Shown here: positions 11,421-21,250 of the stretch, piece after piece
How positions within the stretch are numbered: position 1 is the first letter of the stretch
How the letters are laid out: each line of letters starts with the position of its first letter
From: Anthoceros angustus
Taxonomy: Eukaryota > Streptophyta > Anthocerotopsida > Anthocerotales > Anthocerotaceae
Assembly: GCA_010909165.1 (NCBI GenBank)
Contig: VJWM01000117.1
Location: 372,001 to 436,000 of the forward strand
Direction: 5' to 3'
DNA: 64,000 bases
Program-made: the position numbers and the translations under genes
The notes under the pieces: model-generated
What the model was told of the DNA's origin: nothing
Seen by the model: only the letters and a program-made list of their open reading frames with translations
The model's database searches: none

Positions 11421-12435
11421 TGTGGATTTCTTTGATATGCAAATGATGTGTAGAGGAGGAGTGGAATGGTTGTTATTGCTCATTTATGAAAGATTGAATT
11501 ATTCATCATGTTTTGGCACAATGGGTGATGTACAAATTTTTAAGATGAGATGAACAAATAAAGCAAGATAAATGATAAAGTTTAGCGAGTTATGGGTTGA
11601 TAGGGGTAATGGATAAATGTAAGGAAGATTCTTATAGATATAAAAAAAGGATGTTAAAAAGTATTTTGTTGGGGATGCAGAAGTATTGTGAATAGATTGC
11701 AAAGTTTCAAGGATGGCTGAAGAAGTATGTTGAATGAGTATGTTGAGAAGTGATTATAGAATACAATGTAAGAGTAAGGATGGTTGAAGCAGTATCAAGG
11801 TATTTGAGTATGTGAGAGAAGGGTGCATATAATCCACAAATGAAAGTTAAGGATGGCTTATTGTTATCAAGGTTAATTAGTATTAAGAATGACTAGTGAA
11901 GGGGTGTAGATAAGGAGGCTTAGGAAAGTCAAAAACATTTAATTGAGTTCATGTAAGAGAAGGATATAGAAACAAATGTAAAGAATTTAAGGTTAGTTGA
12001 AGAATTAGGAGATTGAGCTATGGTTCTAAATGGGGTGTATGCAATGTGAGGAAAACATTCTACCAAATTAATTCAAGATTTATGGTATTAGAAAGATAAA
12101 GGCAAGAGCAAGAGTTAAGATGGTATGTGATAGGTTGGAGATTTCCTATATATATAAATAAGATGATGTATCATAATATGTATGATTTAATAGGTCGTGG
12201 TAATCAGAGTATTCATTATCAAGATTTGAAGTATTGAACAAAAGAGATCATGAAAGCGATGAAAATTAAACCAATAGAATCAGGATCAAGGTGACAATGA
12301 TGTTGGGACAAAGGGTTGAAGGATCTGAAATAGTGGAGGACATTGTATCGAGGTTGAGGGATGTTGTATGAACAATTGGTTAGAAGGATTTTAATTAATG
12401 GAGGAGGGAATTTGGAAGTCATGATCAATTTTTAA
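11421..12435. other. AT-rich spacer, no gene seen
   Basis: A/G-rich on plus with many short words around AAGGATGG and AGAAGTAT (for instance near 11650, 11710 and 11780). No coding motif found. It separates two copies of the transposase C-terminal segment, so it may be internal element sequence. Confidence 0.4.
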
Positions 12436-12705
12436 TTTGAGGGCCAATTGTCTTGAAAGGATTACATCAATTGTGAGTGATGAAGCAGGTGGCTTTGTTC
12501 AAATTGGCGATGATGAAATGGGGAAGGTGTGAGGATTTTGAGGAGACCACTTTTTGTTGTGCGTCAGGGTTGAATTATGTGGACCAACTCGATATCGATG
12601 GATGTATTTCTTAGAAAGGCACATGAAAGTGTTAAGAAAGGGGTAGCATGGCTTTAGGATACTTAGCACAAGAGATAATGTTTTATAGCTCGAGTTCTTT
12701 GAAAT
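12436..12705 (+). pseudogene. Second copy of TNP2 C-terminal segment
   Basis: Repeats parts of 11,100-11,420: the GGCCAATTGTCTTGAAAGG word, GGTGGCTTTGTTCAAA, and GGTTGAATTATGTGGACCAA. It translates to VELCGPTRYRWM and then continues further than the first copy into FLERHMKVLRKGV, matching the TNP2 motif in which the RWMYPFER-type block is followed by a KxLK helix. It is condensed by internal deletions relative to the first copy. Confidence 0.7.
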
Positions 12706-12984
12706 ACACATGAAGAGGCACCAAGAGTGTGGAAATCAAGATGATGTCACCCAATGTGTTATTGCAAGGAATGGCAAAATTATGACGAATGATGTGGAAA
12801 TGCAATGATGAGGAGTGTTAGTGGAAAACTCGTGTACTCAAAAATGGCGAAAAGTGTATGCAGATAGACGACGAGCAACGCCCTTTGCGTAATGGTTGAT
12901 AGATGAAGTTATAGTAGAAGAAAGGGGAAATGCAGACAAACCTATGGGTTGGATGATGCAATTGTGCGAGGACCTCCTCAGTAA

Positions 12985-13460
12985 ATGATCATATAAAACA
13001 TGGACTATAAGGACTATAGAGGAAAGAATACATGTGATAGCATTATAAAACATCTATATAGCCAAGCATGTGTTTCACATCGGGACACCGAACCTATTAT
13101 AGCGATTTTCCCTAGGAAAGGTGGAAAAGATTTTGGAGGTGGACTTAGTCTAAAAAGTAAATGTGTTGAAGGTGAGATGGTTCAAGGCTCAATGGAACAA
13201 AGAGCACATACCATCAAAAGATATACATCTCGTATGTTCATGGTTAACGATGTCATGTTATCCAATGATAAGTTGGAGGATGAGCCATTTGTACTAGTAT
13301 CGAGAAAGTGGAGCAAGTCTTTTGTATGAGAATTCAAAAAATGCATGGAAAATTGTGGGTACAAGCGCGTAAGAATAGTACAAGGTGAGGCTCAAGACGA
13401 GGATAACATGAGTCAAGATGATGAGGATGGATATCATAGGTGAGGATGATGAAGACAATG
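12985..13460 (+). pseudogene. Possible C-terminal part of the CACTA transposase
   Basis: An open frame of about 109 codons (13000-13329) reads MDYKDYRGKNTCDS ... YTSRMFMVNDVMLSND ... LEDEPFVLVSRKWSKSFV and stops. TNP2 proteins end with a region containing xDEPFVLAxxAxQVFYV-like text, which this resembles, followed here by an acidic stretch (EDEDN, SQDDEDG) in a shifted frame. Position directly downstream of the TNP2 segments supports the link. The match is short, so confidence is moderate. Confidence 0.45.
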
Positions 13461-13479
13461 ATAGCGTGAGCGATAATGA

Positions 13480-13625
13480 CCAATGAGTTACATAGTAGAG
13501 TTGGAGTAATAGACTTGTTATGTGGAAAGGAGAAGGGGAAGGAGATGATAGAGAGGATGGTGGGGGAGAGGGTGGGAGGATAGATAAGGAGTGGAGAGGG
13601 TGGGAGGATAGATAGGTAATTGATA
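13480..13625. repeat. Purine-rich tract with direct repeat
   Basis: GGAAGGAGATGATAGAGAGG-type purine sequence leads into two near-identical copies of GAGAGGGTGGGAGGATAGATA about 28 bp apart (about 13567 and 13595). Confidence 0.75.
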
Positions 13626-13689
13626 GGTTGAAAAATATTTTAAAGCTTTTCTTATAAGTATAAAAAGTATCCCAAGTCTTAAATATTTC

Positions 13690-14570
13690 ACTTATTTAAT
13701 TATAATTATGGTGAGTACAAACGACGTGGAAGAGGTTCGGTTTAAGGGTTTACGACGCCCAAAGCACGCCGATTGTTGCGATGACGTGTTGCCGCGCCAA
13801 TTTCGATCGACCTCTTCCGGCTTGGTAAGTGATGACCGCACTAGAATTGGGCCACAAATCAATCTCTTTTCTTTGAGTGTGGTATCGATCTTGGCCCTTG
13901 CCTCGGCAGAGCCCGGAAAGAGTAAAGAAGATGACGTTGATGATTTCTCTCAGGACACCCCCTTTGTTCCAGATGCACCCCAAGCTCAGAGCGGGTTCCG
14001 CCTCAGCAGGAGTGTGTACTGGGCCGCCTTTGGCTTGTCCCTGGAAAACCGGCAGAGCCTTCACCATTGTTGAGGACACATAGTAAACAAGGTGAGGACA
14101 TAGCCCCCGCTTGCTTCACAAGATGGTTGTGATACAAGTCTCCCGCTTCCGCCATGCGAACAAGTGGCGCCATCCGCTTGGGGTTCGCCTGATGTAGGGA
14201 AGTTGTCCCACCACTCAAATTGGCAAAGTACCTCGAGAGGAGTGCGAATCCTCCTTCCGTTTTGGAGAATAAGTCGACAAATTTTGGACACTCGGAGAGC
14301 AGAGAACGACGCGCCCTACGCCACCGGATCATCTTATGGAGGAGGAATGGGAGCACCATGGATGTGGTCTTGGCAGTGGGGATAATCGTTTCTTGATCAA
14401 GAATCTACCGGTTGTCTTGGTTCCGCCCATCATATGCTATGATGGATATTGAACGACGACCCTACGTTACATGGATCGTCTTAATTGGCAAGTGGGGATG
14501 ACCGTCTTGATTTCAAAGAACCTCTGGTTTAGTCTTCACTATGATGGACAACTAGTGGTGATTCCCTAAC
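13690..14570. other. No recognised gene; long overlapping open frames on both strands
   Basis: The plus strand is open for 121 codons at 13708-14073 and the minus strand for 118 codons at 14003-14359. Neither shows a motif I can name. Composition is less biased than in the simple repeats nearby, so a decayed coding sequence is possible. Confidence 0.25.
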
Positions 14571-14574
14571 CTTT

Positions 14575-14735
14575 TTGTAGTCTTGCTTGCTTTGTCGTGA
14601 TATGGTGACATGGAATGCCCTTATGGGTACAAAGGGCTCGGCTGCTGGAGAATGTAGTGGTGGGCACCTACCGTGGACATGTATGCAAAATTTGGTGAAC
14701 TGGAAAATGCCCGCCAAGTTTTTGTGAACGACCCA
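14575..14735 (+). pseudogene. PPR gene scrap
   Basis: The plus strand reads CRDMVTWNALMG, then NVVVGT, then (in another frame) VDMYAKFGELENARQVF. These are the characteristic joints of plant PLS-type PPR proteins (DVVTWNALM at the end of one motif, VDMYAKCG at the start of another). Only about one and a half motifs survive and the frame is broken, so this is a relic. Confidence 0.7.
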
Positions 14736-14739
14736 TGAA

Positions 14740-16310
14740 AGAGGATGCTAAGGGTGCCCGATTTTGCAAATGGAATCGAATGTCATGCGCAAAGAGATCC
14801 GCAATGGCTTGCGAATCAGCAACCCCGAGCATTGAGAAGACCGAGCAACATGCTCCACACACCATCATTCACCATGCATGTCAACAACCTCCTCCTTTCC
14901 GGCTTGCAATAATGCGATGCCAACAACCTGCCTCTAAACGCTGGTGTAATCACGGCACTCGGAAGAGAACTCAAGCATGCCTTCCGCAAGGCCTTCCACA
15001 TCTCTCCATCATGTTGAAAATGCCATTCTCAACGCTTCCGAACTAAGGATTCCTTGCATGAACTTCAAGCGGGTGCTCGCATTTTGAAGCGAGACAAACA
15101 TGTGTGTCACAAGCATCCAAGATGCTCGTAATCGACATCCCATCTGAGTACACAACCGCAGGATTCGATCCATTACCTTAGGAAGTTCTCTTGCCTCTCA
15201 ATGTGCCAATGTTGGGTGGTGCGCTGCGATTTGAAATGCCCATGGTGCACCCTAAAATGCCATTCTCCACGCTGGAATCCTTTCCTTCTCAGATAATTTT
15301 GGAGGCTCGCAAAGCGCAGAGTCACCAAGATGCCTCCTTGGTGCACCACCGGACTTGGCTTGCCCGGTGGTGTGATGATCCGTGCCGATGTTGTTCTCTC
15401 CCAAACTCCCATTATGCGTGATCACATCCCGCATACCGGAATATGTACGTGACCCCACACAAGAATTGGTTATATATTATGGGCGGCCATATCCATCCCG
15501 CACCGCGGTCACACCGGGTACAAATGTCTTGAATAATGGATGACGATGGGTGGTGATGCCCGCAAGAAGACGAACGAGTCATCCATGCTACGTGACCGGG
15601 TCTCATGCAGTGACATGATGATTGATGAGCGGCACGTATGGTTGATTGGTCGCCAATGTAAAACAAAATACATATGCGGTCGAAATGGCGACACATTGTA
15701 CAATTTGCGTGAACGGCAATGAAATGCACCAGCCCGGCTTTGCTCCACTTGGAAGGTGAGGCACCATGACCCACCATGACCCATCATTCACAACAAGCGA
15801 GTTCAACTCCTGGACAAGAGCTGAAACATGGGAGACATGAGGTGAGCACTTTGTTCGCAACTCGATGGACAATTAGCAAGGTCGAGGCCGATCGTGGCCA
15901 CCGCTTCCTCCGCCGTTCCTTGCACTCATGCTATGTTTTTTAGGAGAGCTTCATCTGGGCACATATGCTTCCAAATGCCACGGCATCACCGCCGGATGCC
16001 GATGCATCATGACAGGGGCACATGTAATCTATAGATGAAGCGACCATGTTACTCTTTGCCTCAAAGCAAAACTAACATAGCCTTGGCCAAGTGGATCATG
16101 ACTATGTTCGATGACCGCTGCGAACGGGATGTGGTAGCCTTCGTGTGGACTTGGCCTCGATGGAAGCGAGATAGAATACCCAAGCACCGGCAATGGCACC
16201 GAAGCCCGATCGATACAACGTGCAAGATCGCTTTGCAATGGACTTTGTACATGAGACGTTGTGAATTTGGTGTAAACGTGAGGCTGATCTCCTTGTCATA
16301 CATTTTACAA
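14740..16310. other. No recognisable gene
   Basis: Short frames occur on both strands but none with a motif I know. The text GCCATTCTC(A/C)ACGC with neighbouring words is duplicated at about 15024 and 15260, suggesting a local diverged duplication. A reading LNAGVITALGRELKHAFRKAFH near 14930-15000 looks protein-like and may belong to the PPR-derived debris on the left. Confidence 0.3.
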
Positions 16311-16314
16311 CATA

Positions 16315-16560
16315 CAAGTGCGCTTTGCAACGGCTGTGTTGTAAATTAGACTATGTTGTAAAAGTTGTGGGAGGCCTATCTTGGCCTCTCTTAAACGCTT
16401 TACAATGTACAAAGCGGTTTGCAATGGATCGTGTTGTAAATTAGATTAGGTTGTACGATGTTGTAAAACATGAGAGAGGCCCGATCCCGGCCGTCTCAAA
16501 CATTTATACGTACATTGTTATAACGGACCGTGTTGTAAAACACGGTCCGTTGCAAAGCCC
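16315..16560. repeat. GTTGTAAA/TTTACAA repeats with hairpins
   Basis: TGTTGTAAATTAGA, GATGTTGTAAAA and CTTTACAATGTACAAAG words recur about every 60-100 bp, often as local inverted repeats, separated by AGAGAGGCC-type text (GGCCTCTCTTAAA near 16392 and AGAGAGGCCCGATC near 16472). Confidence 0.6.
16522..16551. repeat. Perfect 13-bp stem hairpin with GTAA loop
   Basis: AACGGACCGTGTT and its exact complement AACACGGTCCGTT are separated by the four bases GTAA. It lies within the GTTGTAAA repeat field. No U-run follows it on either strand, and in a plant nucleus it would not act as a bacterial terminator. Confidence 0.85.
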
Positions 16561-16583
16561 AATTGAATGCTTTGTCTTCAAGC

Positions 16584-16636
16584 CGGGAGGAGGTGACCGT
16601 CGGAGAGAAGCGGGAGGAGGTGACCGACGGAGAGGT
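16584..16636. repeat. 27-bp direct repeat, two copies
   Basis: Two adjacent copies of CGGGAGGAGGTGACCG(T/A)CGG followed by AGAG differ at one central base. Confidence 0.8.
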
Positions 16637-16806
16637 GTGTTTGGGTATACCTCTTCACTCCCACTTGTTGATCATTTTGGAAAGTGATGCTCCAACAACC
16701 GGATCATCTGGGCCCTTGTAGGATGGAGTCCAAAGCGTTATATTCCTCTTCTTCATCTTCACGCCTGCGGCAATTGGAGAAGGGGTTGTGGAGTAACGAT
16801 CGAGAT

Positions 16807-17501
16807 GTCGCCTCCTCTAAGGATGCGAACCCCGCCACCCGAAGAGACTCCTAGGCTGCAAGCGGCCAGGGCTGACAACCTCCGCCGCTGGGACCCACCG
16901 ACACCGCCCGGGAAGCTGAGCCGACCAAGAAACGGAGCGCCTCGCACAACGCTGTGCCGAGGACTAGGCGCGAGGCCATAATCGGGAGGACATGGGAGGT
17001 CCTCCATTGCGCGCTTAGCTTCCACAATTTCTCCCACGCTGCCCCACGCCACCAGAAGAGGAGCTCGGCCTCACCCCGAGGCTATGTCTGACGGAGGGAG
17101 GTGAGGCCCTCACGGCCTCAATTTCCCTCGAGGTAACCCCGATAAGGATGTGAAGATTGTGAGCCTAGGCAGTGCAATGCCAGCTCTCCTATCTCGTATC
17201 GATGCAAGCATCCGTCCGGTCATGAAGCGGATCGAGGAGTTACTGCTCCCTCGGTCATGTTGTAAGCCGCCATGAAGTGACCGGGTTTTGCTTCATCTCT
17301 GCTCCTACTCCCACTCGCTCTAAAGCTATCTAATTGCTTTGTGTCTTGACCGCAGGATCTGCCTTGAGGATTGAGGAGGATCTGCCTCCCGAAGATTACA
17401 TGTGCGTGAGGACTCCGATGCTACGAAGGCCTCCAGTCCTCCGACTCGAGAATCCAAAGGAAGAGTCCTCCGAGACCGATGAACTGAGGATTAGGTATTA
17501 G
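16807..17501 (+). CDS. Unrecognised small multi-exon gene candidate
   Basis: Three plus-strand segments have coding character. The first starts at ATG 16807 and reads MSPPLRMRTPPPEETPRLQA, then WDPPTPPGKLSRPRN. The second (about 17148-17272) reads KIVSLGSAMPALLSRIDASI then RPVMKRIEELLLPRSC. The third follows a good acceptor (TTGACCGCAG, ending near 17355) and reads ALRIEEDLPPEDYMCVRTPM then LENPKEESSETDELRIRY and a stop at about 17499. The first and third share an Arg-Thr-Pro-(Pro/Met) word in an acidic, Pro-rich setting. I do not recognise the family. Donor sites joining these in phase were not established, so the model is tentative. Confidence 0.3.
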
Positions 17502-18440
17502 TAGCATGTAGGCTAGTTGGGGTTAGATAGGAAAGTTCCGGACTCTCCTAACCCCTGCACCTGAACATGCTTCTCGTGCAGCTCTTTTGAAAGAGCTGCT
17601 AATATATCTCGCAGGGTTTTCTTGTGTAGGCACATACTCCGTTGCTTGACTAACCTTCCGCTTGCGTTTGGGATGCTTGAGCTGAAGTGAGATCAAGATG
17701 GAAGTGAGATGAGGAGTCAAAGTGTGAGCTCCTCTTCACTCGAAGGTCACCAGAGGATCCTTCAACCTTAGCGACTAAGGATCTAAATACTCCTATGTGT
17801 TTTCGGAATCACCTCAATGCCGCCATTACACTAATGACATTTCGTCCGCATAGGTCCTTCAACCTCTTCCGGATGCATGCGGTGACATTTCAACATTTCA
17901 ACATGCCTCTACATTTCGGATGTTACGACTAACCATGCTTCGTGAAATCCCTCAGATTGGTTTTCGTTCGGCATACTATGTAGATTATCGCAAGTGAAGG
18001 CCTATCGAAACTCTATACCTATTGCGTCTATTAGAAATTAGCTCCAGGCGAGGCCATCGGCGCTGGATTGGCCATTTCATTAGGCGACTTTGTCTGCTAA
18101 TATGCAAGAACTCGCATATCATTGTATTACAAATCTTTATATGTAGCTCGCTAATCAGTATTGTCCTAGTGTATCTCCATTGAATTGCGTAAGGTCGCAA
18201 TCCAAAGGAAGTACACTAGGATTCCTACCTAGATTCGCAGTTGCTATAAAATTTTCAACCGGTATACTCCACGGCCTAGGTTGAACTCACTACTCCGCCA
18301 TGGAGTAGCGAGATTGTATACACCCGCCGGCCCTTGATGAGTCGGCCAATTTTACCCCTGCAGTCTACCTAACATGCATATATAGCCCTACATGCAATAT
18401 CTAGAAAAGCGGAATTCCCATGGTTCAAGGAAGTTGCCTT
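17502..18440. other. No recognisable gene
   Basis: Mixed-composition sequence with short frames on both strands and no motif I can name. It may include the 3' region of the gene candidate on its left. Confidence 0.4.
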
Positions 18441-18449
18441 CCTCGGCCC

Positions 18450-18720
18450 TCGAAATAGGTTTCTATCTACATGCTACTTTTCCCAAGGACCAAGGAACAT
18501 CCTTCCGAACCAAGACCAAGGACTAGGTTTCTATCTACATACCATTTTCCCAAGGACCAAGGAACATCCTTCCGAACCAAGACCAAGGACTCGAAATAGG
18601 CTTCTATCTACTTGCTACTTTCCCAAGGACCAAGGAACATCATTCAAACCTCAAGACCAAGGACTTGAGTCTGTTCTTCCAAACCCCAAAGACCAAGGAC
18701 TTGAGTCCTACCTATTTGAA
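18450..18720. repeat. Tandem repeat, about 70-bp unit, 3-4 copies
   Basis: The unit holds TTTCTATCTACATGCTACTT, then CCCAAGGACCAAGGAACATC and AACCAAGACCAAGGACT. Units start near 18459, 18529 and 18601; the fourth is truncated and keeps only the CAAGACCAAGGACTTGAGT part, itself doubled. Confidence 0.85.
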
Positions 18721-19146
18721 TAGATAGGACTACGGACTCGTAGCGGACTTGAGCGGCCACCGCTTCTCGGTGTGACCACACCAAGTAACCGTCCTCCCAT
18801 CACCACTTCCTAGGACTCCCCTCTTGTGCGTGGGAAACTAGGCGAGGTAAGAGGAGCTCTTGCTCGCCTAACATTCGTGCAAGGAGTCCGGTGAGGTCCT
18901 CGGTTAAACAACATGTTCAAGCCACTTGTTGGATGAGAAGCTTGTTTCTTTGAATATGCAGTGGGTCATTGTGCTTCTCCTTCCAAGTCGAGCTCCCAAG
19001 AAAGCTGAGCACAGGAGGTGTGCCGGATTGGATATGGGAGTCGTGACACCGTAACCATCGACGTTATGTGAGTAGGGAAAGCTTATCGAGGCCGTTGGAG
19101 CTCAGAAAATCTAGCGAGATAGACTATTCTATTCCTCACCATCTTA

Positions 19147-20110
19147 TATGTCGTGCTAAAACTTTGTGCGATAAGAAGGACATGGTTGTGGGATGACGCG
19201 TTCATGATCTCACACAAACTTGGGTACGAGTCAATCACATACTTGGGGAACCATATCTTGCGGATGTATGTATCCGGAGGTAGGCTGTGGAGGGTGGGCA
19301 AACCAAATCCCTTCATGTGGTTTTCAATAATCTCCGCACATGCTACACATGGGGAGCCTAATGAGGCGATACAACTTTACTATGCGATGTGTCGCTGTGA
19401 AGGCGGATGCCCACATCTTTGTAGCAGCCCTTCAAGCTTGTGCATTTGCCGTGGACTCGAATCTAGCGAAAAGTGCGGCATGATATGTTGCATGTGACAT
19501 TCCACCGAACTTGTTTATTGCCAAGTCGGTGGACATGTACGCAAACCGTGGTGAATCGGAAGAGGCACACACGGTTTTCGATAGGTTAGGCGAAAGGATG
19601 TCGTGACATGGGCCCCGATAGTTGGGTATGCAAATCATGGGCTTGGCCAAGAGGCGCTTGTTCGTATGGACAAATGGAGAAGGAGGGCGATTGTGGGCAA
19701 CCATGTTACCTTTGCTTGCCTTCCAAGGCTGTGCAAACGCAAGTGCCTTACAGGCGGTGCACCGCACTGATTGTGGAGAGAGGACTAGATAACACACTTG
19801 TGGGCACTTGCGGTGGACATGTAGGCAAAGTGTGGCGAAGTAGAAGATGCGCATCAAGTTTTTGAATGCTTGAGCCCAAAGGATGTGGTGACTTGGAATG
19901 CCACGATTCGGGTATGGACGAAAGGGCTTGGTCAAGAGGCGCTATTTTTGTATGGACGAATGCAACAGGAGGGCCCGCTTGTGGTGATGAGGTTACTTTT
20001 GCTTGCCTTTTGAAGGCATGTGCAAGCATTGGTGCCTAGGGCGGTGTAGCGCACTCACCTTGTGCAAAGAGGACATTTGGATAACATTTGTGGGCGCTCG
20101 GTGGACTGAT
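19147..20110 (+). pseudogene. PPR gene relic related to the gene at 62.4 kb
   Basis: Read on the plus strand with frame changes, this holds about three PPR-type motif sets. In order: KLGYESITYLGNHILRMYV, then KPNPFMWFSIISAHATHGEP and NEAIQLYYAM, then AHIFVAALQACAFAVDSNLA, NLFIAKSVDMYANRGESEEA and HTVFDRL, then VEDAHQVFECL, PKDVVTWNATI, GQEALFLYGRMQQEG. The same order appears in the intact gene (GYESDAFLANHIMAMYA, VYMWSTIILAHARHGQPRRA, VSLYEKM, IFVAVLKACAS, VDMYAKCG). Several in-frame stops and frameshifts make it non-functional as written. The relation between the two is clear; a shared ancestor or an old copy are both possible. Confidence 0.85.
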
Positions 20111-20149
20111 GCCAAGATGCATGCCTCGTTTTTGACTATTAGGAAAATT

Positions 20150-21250
20150 CTTACACCGACATTTACAATGCTGGCACTATTTATAAATCGATAAATTTGT
20201 ATAACATTTTACAATGTATTTGCAATGAACATGCCACATCGAATTTCACTAATATATAGCCTCATAAATGACATAAATCAGAAAAGGTCTCTTCCACATA
20301 TTTACAACGGCATTTGCGACAAGCATGCCACATCGCAATCTTACTAATATATAACCTCATAAATTACATAAATAAGGAAAAGGCATGCCACATCAAATCT
20401 TACTAATATATAACCTCATAAATTACATAAATAAGGAAAAGGTCTCTTCCAAAATTTACAACCACATCTACAACAAACATGCCACATCAGCAAATAATAT
20501 ATTTATTCATGGATATTGGCTGGCTTGTGCATTTTACAACCATAGTTACGACGCATGTGCCACGCCAAGAAATATACAATAAAATGAATAATCCAATAAT
20601 ATAACATAAATTGGAGAAACCATTTTACAATGATATTTGCAATGAGCTTGCCATGTCAGCAAATAATAAATTTATTTATAGATATTTATATAAAATGGTT
20701 TTCATGCGTTTTACAACCATAGCTACAATGCATGTGACACGTCAAGAATACAAAAAAAAAGATAATCCCATAACTAACATAAATCCAGAGAAACATATTT
20801 ACAACATCATTTGCAACGAACTTGCCACATCAGCAAATAATAAATCTATTCATAGATATTCCAATAAATGGTATTATTCCAAAAATCAAGTCTTGCACAA
20901 TTTACAACCACATCTACAACAAACATGGTTTACAACGTCTTTTACAAGTACCGTTTACAACATCCTTTATGCCACGTCATTATAAATTCAACAAAATGTA
21001 GTTTTATTAACAAATAACCCCCATAGTTTTCTAAATCAAAAGAGTTTATGCACAATTAACAACGCTATGTACAACGAGCAAGCCATGTCAACAAACCCCG
21101 TTGTGTCAACATGCCATGTCAACAAATCCCGTTGTAAAATTGTCAACATGCCATGTCAACAAACCCCGTTGTAAAATCCATGCCACATCATATTAGTTAG
21201 GAACCCTTGTTGTAAATGTTCAAAAACTTACAATGGGCTTTGAGTAGTAA
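20150..21250. repeat. Degenerate tandem repeat rich in TTTACAAC and CATGCCACATC
   Basis: About eight to ten diverged units of roughly 110-130 bp share TTTACAAC(G/A)(C/A)CAT, CATGCCACATCAG, an ACTAATATATAACCTCATAA word and AAGGTCTCTTCC. The last part (21,060-21,190) turns into a shorter repeat, CATGCCATGTCAACAAACCC with CGTTGTAAAAT. It abuts the left end of the PLATZ array. Confidence 0.8.
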
